Shown here: in pieces, positions 18,427 to 25,158 of the stretch
How positions within the stretch are numbered: the stretch's first letter is position 1
Layout: every line of letters begins with the position of its first letter
DNA from: a bacterium
GTDB lineage: Bacteria > Krumholzibacteriota > Krumholzibacteriia > LZORAL124-64-63
Direction of reading: 5' to 3'
Assembly (NCBI GenBank): GCA_018814885.1
Contig: JAHIYU010000199.1
Location: 1-44,063, forward strand
Length of the DNA stretch: 44,063 nucleotides
Notes under the pieces: generated by a model
The model's database searches: none
Told to the model about the DNA's origin: nothing
Seen by the model: only the letters and a program-made list of their open reading frames with translations
Position numbers and translations under genes: made by a program

Positions 18427-19292
18427 CAGCGGAAGATCCTCTCGGCGACCAGGTCCACCGTGGTGTCGCTCCACAGGTCGCCCCGTCCCAGGGCGCTCTC
18501 CTCGAAGCGTACGTACAGGCGGCCATCGGACAGGGCTTCCAGGCCAGGCACGTTCAGCGGCAAACGGATGTGGCGCCGGGGCGTGGGGTGGTAGACGGCG
18601 ATGCCCACGGCCCTGGCGATGGTCTTGGCGCGGCCGCGGCCGTCGATCCAGTCGACGGTGATGTCGCCGTAGACCGAGCGCTCGCCCTCGCGTGCCAGCA
18701 CGAGTTCGAGCTGGGGCCGACCGTCCTTGGTCAGGGCGGTGTCCAGGGCGGCCGACGTGAAACTGATGGCGGCGTCGGGGTTGTCGCGCCGGATGATCAC
18801 GGGGATGCTGGTCTCGATGATGGCCTGGGCGACGGTGTGACCGTCCTGCTGGGCCAGCTCTTCCGGTGTCGGCGCGTTTGGTACCGACTGGAACACCAGG
18901 TGGGTGCGGTATTCCCCGTGTTCGAGCCGTCCTTCGCTGGGATTGCGGAGCATGACGCGCACGGTCTGGCTCGCGCCCGGGCCCAGCACGACGCGTCTGG
19001 GCGAGAAGCGCAGCAGGTCGCTGGCGAAGCGCTCGCCGGGCAGCGCCTCGGCGGCATCGACGATCTGACCCGTCTCCAGCATCCGCTTGTCGCGCACCAG
19101 GATGCGGTAGGTGGCCTCGGCATCGCTCTTGTTGGTCAGGTACACGGTGGCCACGCGCGAACGTCCGTCGAAGACGAGCCTGATGGGAGCGATGGACAGG
19201 CCGTTGGCCAAAGTGTCCAGAACGCCGCCACACAGGACGATTGCCGACCACAGCAGGAGCAGTGTCGAACGCCGCAACCACGACCAAACCAT
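18426..19292 (-). CDS. Periplasmic pilus chaperone (PapD-like)
   Basis: 288 residues from the ATG at 19292, 7 nt after AAGGAGG; a start 12 codons earlier would place the ribosome site inside the gene. A signal peptide (about residues 1-30) is followed by an N-terminal immunoglobulin-like domain: SIAPIRLVFDGRSRVATVYLTNKSDAEATYRI is the chaperone G1/A1 pattern in pieces, then LLRFSPRRVVLGPGASQTVRVMLRNP, the conserved R...P...GQ.VR region. The second domain runs from about 140 to the end. It is expected to cap pilin subunits by donor-strand complementation and hand them to the usher. The gene lies between the pilins and the usher. Confidence 0.85.
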   Translation of the reverse strand: MVWSWLRRSTLLLLWSAIVLCGGVLDTLANGLSIAPIRLVFDGRSRVATVYLTNKSDAEATYRILVRDKRMLETGQIVDAAEALPGERFASDLLRFSPRRVVLGPGASQTVRVMLRNPSEGRLEHGEYRTHLVFQSVPNAPTPEELAQQDGHTVAQAIIETSIPVIIRRDNPDAAISFTSAALDTALTKDGRPQLELVLAREGERSVYGDITVDWIDGRGRAKTIARAVGIAVYHPTPRRHIRLPLNVPGLEALSDGRLYVRFEESALGRGDLWSDTTVDLVAERIFR

Positions 19293-19420
19293 AAGCCATC
19301 CTCCTTGCAGGCAAATATCGGGGCGCATTCCCGTCGATCGACGAGCCGCATGGGCCTCCAGGCGAAGTACAACGCAACGCCCATGCCATCCCCCGGCGAA
19401 CGGAAGATCAACGATGGCCG

Positions 19421-19906
19421 CTAGTTGTAGTCGATGGTGATGACGTAGGAGAGGAGCTGGTCGAGGCCCGGCGCAGCTACGCCGGAATCGATGGTGAGCG
19501 TCGCGCCCAGGCGGAGATCAAGCTCGCCGCCGCCGTTAAGGGCCACGCTGAGCAAGGGGGGAACACCTTCGCTGGTGGTGAACGTGTCGATGGTCAGCCC
19601 GGCGGCGGTCGAACCGACGATCGACAGGCTGAAGGCGGCGAAGGGGTCGCCGCTGATGGTGTACTGACCGGTGAAGACGGCCCCGCCGACGTGGATGCCG
19701 GCCGGGTCGGCGGTGATGGCGTCGGCCAAGCCGAGCACGACCACGCCATCGTCGTCGATGATGGCGCCGAAGTCCAGCGCCACCGTCTCGATGATGCTCA
19801 GATCCACGCCGCTGGCCGGTCCGCCTTGTATCAGAGCGATGATAACCGAGCCCAAGGCGATCCACACTCGTAAAGGGCGAACCGCTTGTCTTACAAGCTG
19901 ATCCAT
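19421..19906 (-). CDS. DUF4402-like pilin, second copy
   Basis: 161 residues from the ATG at 19906 with GGGGAG about 10 nt upstream; an alternative in-frame ATG lies 7 codons earlier. It has a signal peptide (cleavage near ASGVD), then an all-beta domain with the marks of DUF4402 fimbrial subunits: ETVALDFGAIIDDDGVVVL, GQYTISGDPFAAFSLSI, LGATLTIDSGVAAPG and the terminal VITIDYN. It is clearly a paralogue of the upstream pilin. It is expected to be a subunit exported by the chaperone and usher next to it, perhaps a minor or adaptor subunit because a terminator separates it from the first pilin. 128 nt without coding content follow before the chaperone. Confidence 0.8.
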   Translation of the reverse strand: MDQLVRQAVRPLRVWIALGSVIIALIQGGPASGVDLSIIETVALDFGAIIDDDGVVVLGLADAITADPAGIHVGGAVFTGQYTISGDPFAAFSLSIVGSTAAGLTIDTFTTSEGVPPLLSVALNGGGELDLRLGATLTIDSGVAAPGLDQLLSYVITIDYN

Positions 19907-19989
19907 CGATGGGTCTCCCCAGTTCATACTGCTGTCTCGAACGGGGTGCGGCAAGGGGCGTGCCAGACGACACGTATGTGGTGCGCATG

Positions 19990-20016
19990 AAAAAGGGGAG
20001 GCCCGAAGGCCTCCCC
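19990..20016 (-). terminator. Intra-operon terminator between the two pilins
   Basis: On the minus strand a perfect 9-bp stem GGGGAGGCC / GGCCTCCCC closes a TTCG tetraloop and runs straight into TTTTT: an ideal intrinsic terminator 18 nt after the first pilin stop. It should end most transcripts there and let a fraction continue into the second pilin, chaperone and usher. Confidence 0.92.
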
Positions 20017-20034
20017 GCCAGTCCCGGGTGGAGA

Positions 20035-20532
20035 CTAGTTGTAGGTGACGGTGATGGTGAAGTTCAGGGGCTGGTTGGCGCCGGGAGCGGCGACACCGCT
20101 CTGGACCTGGAGGTCCGCGCCGAGGGCCATGGCCAGGTTGCCCACGCCGTCGATCAGGACGCCGACCAGCGGAAACACACCGCCGCCAGCGTCCGTGGTG
20201 AAGTTCGACAGCAGCAGACCGTTGGCGTTCTGAGCCGAGATACTCACATCGATGGCCGTGCTCGGCTGGCCGTTGATCGTGTACAGACCGCTGGCGACCG
20301 TGCCGCCCTGGTGGATCCCGTTCGGGTCGGAGGCGATGGTGTCGGTGACGTCCAGGGTCACGGTACCGTCGGCATCGATCACGGCACCGAAGTCCATCTC
20401 GACAGTCTCGGCCACGGTCAGTGCGACGAAGACGTCGACCCGGCCGTCCTGGGGCGAATCCAGGGCCATGACCTGAGTGAAGGGGAAGGCGACCAGCAGA
20501 GCCGCCAAGGTCAGGATGAGATGTTTCCGCAT
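20035..20532 (-). CDS. DUF4402-like pilin, first copy (probable major subunit)
   Basis: 165 residues; the ATG at 20532 follows AAGGAG at 7-nt spacing. Signal peptide MRKHLILTLAALLVAF... with cleavage after VMA. The mature part shows VFVALTVAETVEMDFGAV, DADGTVTLDVTD, GLYTINGQPSTAIDVSI, LGADLQVQSGVAAPG and the C-terminal TITVTYN, typical of DUF4402/Mat-type fimbrial subunits. It is first in the operon and followed at once by a strong terminator, which predicts much higher expression than the downstream genes, as expected for the shaft subunit. No cysteines are present in the mature chain. Confidence 0.82.
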   Translation of the reverse strand: MRKHLILTLAALLVAFPFTQVMALDSPQDGRVDVFVALTVAETVEMDFGAVIDADGTVTLDVTDTIASDPNGIHQGGTVASGLYTINGQPSTAIDVSISAQNANGLLLSNFTTDAGGGVFPLVGVLIDGVGNLAMALGADLQVQSGVAAPGANQPLNFTITVTYN

Positions 20533-20624
20533 GATACAACTCCTTGTGAAACGGTGGTCTCCTTACCCGGAAAAACTGTCGAGACGGTGATGTGCCTTGG
20601 CTCCGGATGTCTCGCTCGAGGTTG

Positions 20625-20651
20625 TCATCGACCGTGCGGCCCCCCGCTTTA
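20625..20651 (-). promoter_or_regulatory. Possible sigma-28-like promoter of the pilus operon
   Basis: On the minus strand TAAA (20651-20648) is followed after exactly 15 nt by GTCGATGA (20632-20625), matching 6 of 8 bases of the sigma-28 -10 element GCCGATAA. It lies about 93 nt upstream of the first pilin start codon. No better housekeeping promoter was seen in this stretch. Chance occurrence is possible. Confidence 0.35.
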
Positions 20652-20752
20652 CAGTTTTTTGGGTGCAATTTGCCTTCGCATGAGCCAAACTGGTGATGTG
20701 TCCGATCTGCCGTCCATGCAGCGGAGCGCCTTCCACCGGAGGAGTTCGCAAC

Positions 20753-21109
20753 ATGTTCCGCAAATCTAGCCTGGTGCTCTTTTGCGCAGTTCTGGCGTCT
20801 ACGCCGGCCATGGGCGCCGATTTCCTCTTCGCCGCCCGGGTCTCGATGTTGCCGTCGCTATCCGTTTCCGCAGCTCCCGCCGGGGATCCGGCATCCGCAC
20901 AAGCGACTCTGGCGATGTCCGGTACGCAAGATCGGTGCCTGGATGTGCGGTGGCTTGACGGAGCCGGGACTGCCATCGACCCGACGGCCTCGCCGGACGA
21001 CGCTCCGACATCGTCACCGTTCCGCCTCGACGGCCGGGGACGAGCAACCGTCTCGATGCTTACCCACCGCGCACCGGCCGGCACGACGGTGCAGATCACC
21101 CTGAACTGA
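20753..21109 (+). CDS. Secreted 118-residue protein divergent from the pilus operon
   Basis: The ATG at 20753 follows CGGAGGAG (20737-20744). A signal peptide is clear (MFRKSSLVLFCAVLASTP, cleavage after AMGA). The mature chain of about 98 residues looks all-beta, has one cysteine (QDRCLDVRW) and ends in AGTTVQITLN, a strand-plus-Asn terminus like the two pilins (ITVTYN, ITIDYN). I do not recognise the family. It shares a 220-nt divergent intergenic region with the first pilin and lies 13 nt before the GlmU-like gene. It could be a minor pilin, a periplasmic accessory factor or unrelated. Confidence 0.6.
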   Translation: MFRKSSLVLFCAVLASTPAMGADFLFAARVSMLPSLSVSAAPAGDPASAQATLAMSGTQDRCLDVRWLDGAGTAIDPTASPDDAPTSSPFRLDGRGRATVSMLTHRAPAGTTVQITLN

Positions 21110-21122
21110 GCGAGGCGCCGCT

Positions 21123-22526
21123 TTGGCTCGATCGGTCATCCTCTTCGAGGATCACACAGCCCAACAGTTCCGTCCCTTGTCCTGGAGCCTGCCCGTCTAC
21201 GAGATCCCCTGCGGTCTCTTCAATCTGCGCGAACGTGTGCAGCATCTGGCCACCGCCGACCGGGATCCGTTCAGGATCGCCTTGCTGCCGCGCGGACTGC
21301 TCACCGACCTGCAGCGTGAATTCGCGCCGCCCGGCATCCAGGTGGGTCTCCGCGCCTGTCTGGACGCCGCGGCCTCGGACGTCCTCTTCCTTGCCGCGCG
21401 GGTGTCGCCCCGGTGGTCCGATCTGCAGGACCTGCTGCACGACCTCCCCCTCGACGCATCGCGGGAGGACGCGCACGGGCTGGTCGCCTGGCGCACCGGC
21501 GCCGCGAATGCCCGGACCGTGTTGGACTCCTGGCGGCGCTGGGACGAGGCGTGCGCGCGGGAAGACGTCTGGACGTCGCCCACAGCCGCGGCCCCCGTCT
21601 GGACTCCCGGATCCGGCGTACCGGGCGACACGTCCGCCGCCTTCGGCTATCTCTGGGATCTGGTGCACGGCATCGGCACGGCGATCCGCGACGACACGGA
21701 GGCGCTGATGAACAGCGCCGGGTTGACCCTGCCGTCCCGCAGCTTCTTCGGCGTCCGCCCCCTCGCGGACGAAACCGACCGGGGCGAGCGCGTCGTGCTT
21801 ACGCATGCCGGGGCGTGCCCGCCGGCGGGCGTGACCGTCGCGGCGCCCGGCAATCTCTGGCTGGGCGAGGACATCCGCCTCGGCCCCGGCGTGGTGATCG
21901 ACGCCACGGCCGGCCCCGTGGTCATCGACCGCAGCGTCCGGGTCCTGCCCCACGTCTACCTGGAGGGTCCGCTGTACCTGGGCAGCGACGTGCGCGTCAA
22001 GGCCGGCGCCACCCTCTACGGCGAGACCGCCGTGGGTGCGGGGTGTCGGGTGGCCGGCGAGATCGCAGAGTCCCAGCTGCTGCCCTACATGAACAAGCAG
22101 CACGCCGGTTTCCTGGGGCACAGTATCGTGGGGAGCTGGGTCAATCTCGGCGCCGACACGACCAACAGCGATCTGAAGAACAACTACGGCGAGATCAAGG
22201 TGAACTATGGTCACGGTCCGATCGAGACCGGATCGAGATTCGTGGGCCTGATGGTGGGTGAGCACGCCAAGAGCGCCATCGGCACCACCTTCAACACGGG
22301 TACGACGGTGGGTTTCTCCAGCAACGTCTTCGCGGCCGGGTTCCCCCGCACGTACCTGGCGAATTTCACCTGGGGGGACGGTCGTGGCCGGCGCGTCTAC
22401 GAGGTCGAGCGGGCCCTGGAAGTGGCGCGCATCGTGATGTCCCGCCGCGGCTGCCGTTTCACCGAGGCACAGGCCGCGCTCTTCCTCTCACTCGCCGGAG
22501 GGGCCGCCCCGGCGCCGGGCGCGTGA
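21123..22526 (+). CDS. GlmU-like sugar nucleotidyltransferase/acyltransferase
   Basis: 467 residues from a TTG start with a GAGG ribosome site nearby. The N-terminal part carries a degenerate nucleotidyltransferase signature, VILFEDHTAQQFRPLSWSLP followed by VYEIPCGLFNLRERV, and the C-terminal half is a left-handed beta-helix of hexapeptide repeats (LGEDIRLGPGVVIDA, DRSVRVLPHVYLEG, LGSDVRVKAGATLYG, GAGCRVAGEIAES). NLGADTTNSDLKNNYGEIKVN is the family's active-site region. This is the alternative bacterial GlmU-like family, thought to replace GlmU for UDP-GlcNAc synthesis in Bacteroidota and relatives. UDP-GlcNAc would feed lipid A, peptidoglycan and bacillithiol (BshA). Exact activity is inferred. 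Confidence 0.82.
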   Translation: MARSVILFEDHTAQQFRPLSWSLPVYEIPCGLFNLRERVQHLATADRDPFRIALLPRGLLTDLQREFAPPGIQVGLRACLDAAASDVLFLAARVSPRWSDLQDLLHDLPLDASREDAHGLVAWRTGAANARTVLDSWRRWDEACAREDVWTSPTAAAPVWTPGSGVPGDTSAAFGYLWDLVHGIGTAIRDDTEALMNSAGLTLPSRSFFGVRPLADETDRGERVVLTHAGACPPAGVTVAAPGNLWLGEDIRLGPGVVIDATAGPVVIDRSVRVLPHVYLEGPLYLGSDVRVKAGATLYGETAVGAGCRVAGEIAESQLLPYMNKQHAGFLGHSIVGSWVNLGADTTNSDLKNNYGEIKVNYGHGPIETGSRFVGLMVGEHAKSAIGTTFNTGTTVGFSSNVFAAGFPRTYLANFTWGDGRGRRVYEVERALEVARIVMSRRGCRFTEAQAALFLSLAGGAAPAPGA

Positions 22527-23024
22527 TCCGCCGCGGGCCCATGGCGGAGCGAAGGATCGGCAGGACGGCCCGATTGCAACGCGACCATGTCAACTTGCAA
22601 TGCCGGACGGGCGCGACACGACCGTCCCGGTGTTGAGTATTCAGTTCAATATAATCACCTATCCTTATCCCTGATAACACGATAACCAGCGCTCATTCTC
22701 ATAGGCGTGCGGCGCCCAGGCCCTGGCACCCGTCTTGATGGGATACCAGCAGATAATGTTTCCTGCGCTGCTGGCGCCTTGCCGATCGACCTACTACGCT
22801 CTCCGTGTTGTAGATCCCAGGTGGAAGCGGCACGCGGCAAACGCGGGAAACATTTCCTCTTTCCTGCTCCGACCTCTTTCCCCGGCCCGGCACAGCTTTT
22901 CCGCATCGTCTTTGACCGCAGTCGTTTGCATAAAAAAGACTTGTCAGGCCCCGTTCCCTATGCTAGATCTTAAAGGGTTGTATCGCATTAAGTTGCCAAA
23001 TATGCGCTAGATAGGGGTGTGACG
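22527..23024 (+). other. Noncoding region upstream of the HU gene
   Basis: About 500 nt without a credible gene on either strand. An imperfect hairpin CCGGACGG...CCGTCCCGG (22603-22630) follows the GlmU-like gene but lacks a U-tract. From about 22630 base composition becomes markedly richer in A/T than the surroundings, which suits a regulatory region. TTGTCA (22941-22946) and TAGATC (22964-22969) with 17-nt spacing are a weak promoter candidate for the HU gene. No known riboswitch or small RNA was recognised. Confidence 0.5.
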
Positions 23025-23333
23025 ATGACCAAGGCCGAGCTGGTCGAGATGATCGCCGGAAGGACCGGAGTCAGCAAGAAGGACACGGGGATCGTCGTGA
23101 ACCTGATCCTCGAGAACATCGGACAGGCGCTCGAGGCTGGTGACAAGGTCGAGTTGCGAGGCTTCGGCAGTTTCAAGGTCAAGAACCGCCGCGCCCGCCT
23201 GGCCAGGAATCCCCGTACGGGTGAGGCGGTGCAGGTCCCGTCGAAGCAGGTGCCTTATTTCAAGGCTTCGAACGAGCTTAAATCGAAGCTCAACGTGACA
23301 TCGGCAGACGTGGAAGCGACCACCGGCATTTGA
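23025..23333 (+). CDS. HU/IHF-family DNA-binding protein
   Basis: 102-residue nucleoid protein. The ATG at 23025 has AGGGG at 7-nt spacing and is preferred to a GTG two codons upstream. Family features: MTKAELVEMIAGRTGVSKKD, GDKVELRGFGSFKVKNR and the beta-arm ARNPRTGEAVQVPSKQVPYFKAS. The C-terminus is slightly extended. IHF-type and HU-type cannot be separated with confidence. An IHF-like role in bending DNA at the sigma-54 promoters downstream is possible but unproven. Confidence 0.93.
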   Translation: MTKAELVEMIAGRTGVSKKDTGIVVNLILENIGQALEAGDKVELRGFGSFKVKNRRARLARNPRTGEAVQVPSKQVPYFKASNELKSKLNVTSADVEATTGI

Positions 23334-23358
23334 TTGTCGCCCCACTCTCTGTTATATT
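23330..23358 (+). promoter_or_regulatory. Promoter of the small ribosomal protein gene
   Basis: TTGATT (23330-23335), a 17-nt spacer and TATATT (23353-23358; 5 of 6 matches) overlap the HU stop codon. The expected leader of about 105 nt contains a perfect 8-bp hairpin CCAGGCGG/CCGCCTGG. Confidence 0.6.
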
Positions 23359-23392
23359 GCCGTCTCGCCAGTATCGCGGATATATCGGCAGG

Positions 23393-23416
23393 CCAGGCGG
23401 CCTCCGTACCGCCTGG
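23393..23416 (+). other. Hairpin in the leader of the small ribosomal protein gene
   Basis: Perfect 8-bp inverted repeat CCAGGCGG (23393-23400) and CCGCCTGG (23409-23416) with an 8-nt loop, about 57 nt before the start codon. There is no U-tract after it, so it is not a terminator; it could be an RNA control element such as a ribosomal-protein autoregulation site. Confidence 0.4.
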
Positions 23417-23472
23417 ATGTCTGCGCATAACCATCGGCGGCGTCAACGGCACGAGCGGAAAGGCGATGAGAG

Positions 23473-23562
23473 ATGCCAAATGGACGGAAGCGCAAGCGCA
23501 AGAAGATTGCGACGCACAAGCGCAAGAAGCGCCTGCGCAAGAACAGGCACAAGAAGAAGTGA
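23473..23562 (+). CDS. AURKAIP1/COX24-type tiny ribosomal protein (29 residues)
   Basis: A 29-codon gene, ATG at 23473 to TGA at 23560-23562. It starts MPNGRKRKRKKIATHKRKK and continues with alternating Arg/Lys, ending in KNRHKKK. This is the bacterial AURKAIP1/COX24 C-terminal motif, related to mitochondrial ribosomal protein mS38, best known from Bacteroidota. About 70 percent of residues are basic, as expected for an rRNA-embedded peptide. It has its own promoter (23330-23358) and its own terminator (23569-23597), which strongly supports a real gene. The alternative bTHX is less likely because its typical GKGD/RRTRRG start and aromatic residues are absent. Confidence 0.88.
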   Translation: MPNGRKRKRKKIATHKRKKRLRKNRHKKK

Positions 23563-23568
23563 TGCCTG

Positions 23569-23597
23569 AACCGGCACTTCACGGAGTGCCGGTTTTT
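23569..23597 (+). terminator. Terminator after the small ribosomal protein gene
   Basis: Perfect 8-bp stem CCGGCACT / AGTGCCGG (23571-23578, 23585-23592), 6-nt loop, then TTTTT. A strong intrinsic terminator 8 nt after the stop codon. Confidence 0.92.
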
Positions 23598-23695
23598 CAT
23601 GTCCGCCTGCGCACTGGGGCTGGCATGGACCGTGCACCAGCAGATCGTTCCCGCCGCCCAAGGGCGCCGGACAACCCCGGGGGAAAGGAGTCCAG

Positions 23696-24091
23696 ATGAA
23701 CGATGCGACGCACGAGAGGCGCAAGGGCCAGCGAGTAGAGGCCAACCTCAAGCTGGAGGTCAGCATTCCCCGGCCTGACGGCAGCCAGGCGCCCGTGTCC
23801 ATGGAGACCCTGAACATCAGTTCATCGGGCATCTACTTCAGGTCCGACCATTTCATCGAGCCCATGACCAAGCTGGACATGGTTCTCGAACTCCCCACCC
23901 ACAAGGACGAAAAGGGCCGCACGGACCAGATCGCGACCGCCCGCTGCGAAGGCATCGTCGTGCGTGTGCTGCCGGAGACCGATCGACCCGATGTCGCCCA
24001 CTACGAGGTGGCCGTCTTCTTCACGCAGATCAACGAAGAGGGCTTGAGCCACCTGTCGGATCATATCAACATGCTGCTGGCCGTCGGTTAG
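23696..24091 (+). CDS. PilZ-domain protein (probable c-di-GMP receptor)
   Basis: 131 residues; the ATG at 23696 follows AAAGGAG at 5-nt spacing. A single PilZ domain: the arginine motif ERRKGQRVEAN at residues 7-17 and the second ligand motif NISSSGIYFRSD (D/N-x-S-x-x-G type) near 42-53 are both intact, so c-di-GMP binding is likely. It is a stand-alone cytoplasmic protein with no membrane segment. It lies between the small ribosomal protein gene and the sigma-54 promoter of the flagellar operon, which suggests a role in switching motility or pili, but nothing in the sequence proves it. Confidence 0.87.
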   Translation: MNDATHERRKGQRVEANLKLEVSIPRPDGSQAPVSMETLNISSSGIYFRSDHFIEPMTKLDMVLELPTHKDEKGRTDQIATARCEGIVVRVLPETDRPDVAHYEVAVFFTQINEEGLSHLSDHINMLLAVG

Positions 24092-24393
24092 CCGGCAATC
24101 GAATCCCCGGACCGTTTGACGCGGCCTCACTCGGCCGCGTCAGCCGACAGGCTGCGGTCGATACCTGGACAGTGTTGCCAACGTTTCTTCCAATCCCCGT
24201 AGATCCCCCGTCCCGCTGCGCGATCGCCGATCCCGGCTTCCCGAACCAGGCATTGCGTGGGCCGACACGGCCGGCATGCAACGCGGCGTATTCGCGCGCT
24301 CCGTCCTCCGACGGTGGCTGCCGGCGCCGGGTATGGCATGTCGCTTGCGGATGGGTTCGGCGCGACGAAGTACCCAGACCGTGAGGAGTCCTC
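24092..24393 (+). other. Intergenic region before the flagellar operon
   Basis: About 300 nt without a gene. It contains a perfect 9-bp hairpin GACGCGGCC/GGCCGCGTC (24118-24141) just after the PilZ gene, without a U-tract in either direction, and the sigma-54 promoter at 24334-24349. The roughly 190 nt between them is where binding sites for the NtrC-type activator would be expected; no clear dyad was found by eye. Confidence 0.6.
24334..24349 (+). promoter_or_regulatory. Sigma-54 promoter of the flgF-csrA operon
   Basis: TGGCATG-TCGC-TTGCG fits the sigma-54 consensus TGGCACG-N4-TTGCW, with the invariant GG (24335-24336) and GC (24347-24348) exactly 10 nt apart. It lies 45 nt upstream of the flgF start codon. 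A matching site stands before the flgB operon, and an NtrC-type activator is encoded in the same locus. Confidence 0.85.
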
Positions 24394-25140
24394 GTGCTCA
24401 AGGGGCTGCGGGCGGCAGAGACCGCCATGAACATCCAGTTGACCAAGACCAACGTCTTGGCCAACAACCTGGCCAATGTCGATACGGCCGGGTTCAAACA
24501 GGTGCTGACCCAGGTCACCGAAAAGGGCGCTGCCGGGGCCGGGTCGCCGACGCGCTCCTTCGCCGCGCGCGGCATCATCGATCAGATCCTGGATCTGCGC
24601 TCTCCCCTCGACATGACCCAGGGCACGCTGCGCGAGACGGGGCGGCCCCTGGACGTGGCCCTGCGGGGCGCGGGCCTCTTCAAGGTCAGCAAGGACGGCC
24701 GCGAGTACTACACGCGCAACGGCTCCTTTTCCCTGAACGCGCAGCGGCGCTTGACTACGTCGGACGGCGCGGAAGTGCTCGGCGCCGGGGGGCCGCTCGA
24801 GATCCCCGAGGGTGAAGTGCTCGTGCGCAGGGACGGCCTGGTGCTCGTGGACGGCGCGGAAACCGACCGGCTGGCCGTCGTCGACTTCGCGGACAGCGGC
24901 CTGTTGCGGCACGTGGGCGGTTCGTTGTTCGCCGCGCCGCCGGACATGCCGGCGCGGGCGCTCGCCGCGGACGCGGTGGAAGTCGTGCAGGGCGCGATCG
25001 AGGGCAGCAACGCCAACGCGATCGACACCATGATCGGCATGATCGCCGCGCAACGCGCCTTTGAGCTCGAAGCCAAGGTCCTGCAGGCCGCCGACCGCAC
25101 CCTGGACAAGGCCGTCAATGAACTCAGCCGCAAGGCATAG
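24394..25140 (+). CDS. flgF: Flagellar proximal rod protein FlgF
   Basis: 248-residue rod protein exported by the flagellar type III system. The GTG at 24394 follows GAGGAG at 5-nt spacing. N-terminal rod motif NNLANVDTAGFK near residues 23-34, central GLFKVSKDGREYYTRNGSF, and the C-terminal helix GMIAAQRAFELEAKVLQAAD. Length and position just before flgG argue for FlgF. It is first in a long operon under a sigma-54 promoter. Confidence 0.88.
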   Translation: MLKGLRAAETAMNIQLTKTNVLANNLANVDTAGFKQVLTQVTEKGAAGAGSPTRSFAARGIIDQILDLRSPLDMTQGTLRETGRPLDVALRGAGLFKVSKDGREYYTRNGSFSLNAQRRLTTSDGAEVLGAGGPLEIPEGEVLVRRDGLVLVDGAETDRLAVVDFADSGLLRHVGGSLFAAPPDMPARALAADAVEVVQGAIEGSNANAIDTMIGMIAAQRAFELEAKVLQAADRTLDKAVNELSRKA

Positions 25141-25158
25141 AAGGAAGGGTGGGCACGT

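Noticed and set aside
16142..18526. 794-codon open frame on the minus strand, out of frame with the usher
   Set aside because: Arg/Pro/Gly-rich translation overlapping the usher; no signal peptide or motif, whereas the usher frame has both.
23473..23562. bTHX ribosomal peptide
   Set aside because: The peptide lacks the GKGDRRT-type start and aromatic residues of bTHX; the ATHKRKK and KNRHKKK pattern fits the AURKAIP1/COX24 type.
24118..24141. Hairpin after the PilZ gene as an intrinsic terminator
   Set aside because: Stem is perfect, but there is no U-tract on either side; kept only as a hairpin in the region note.
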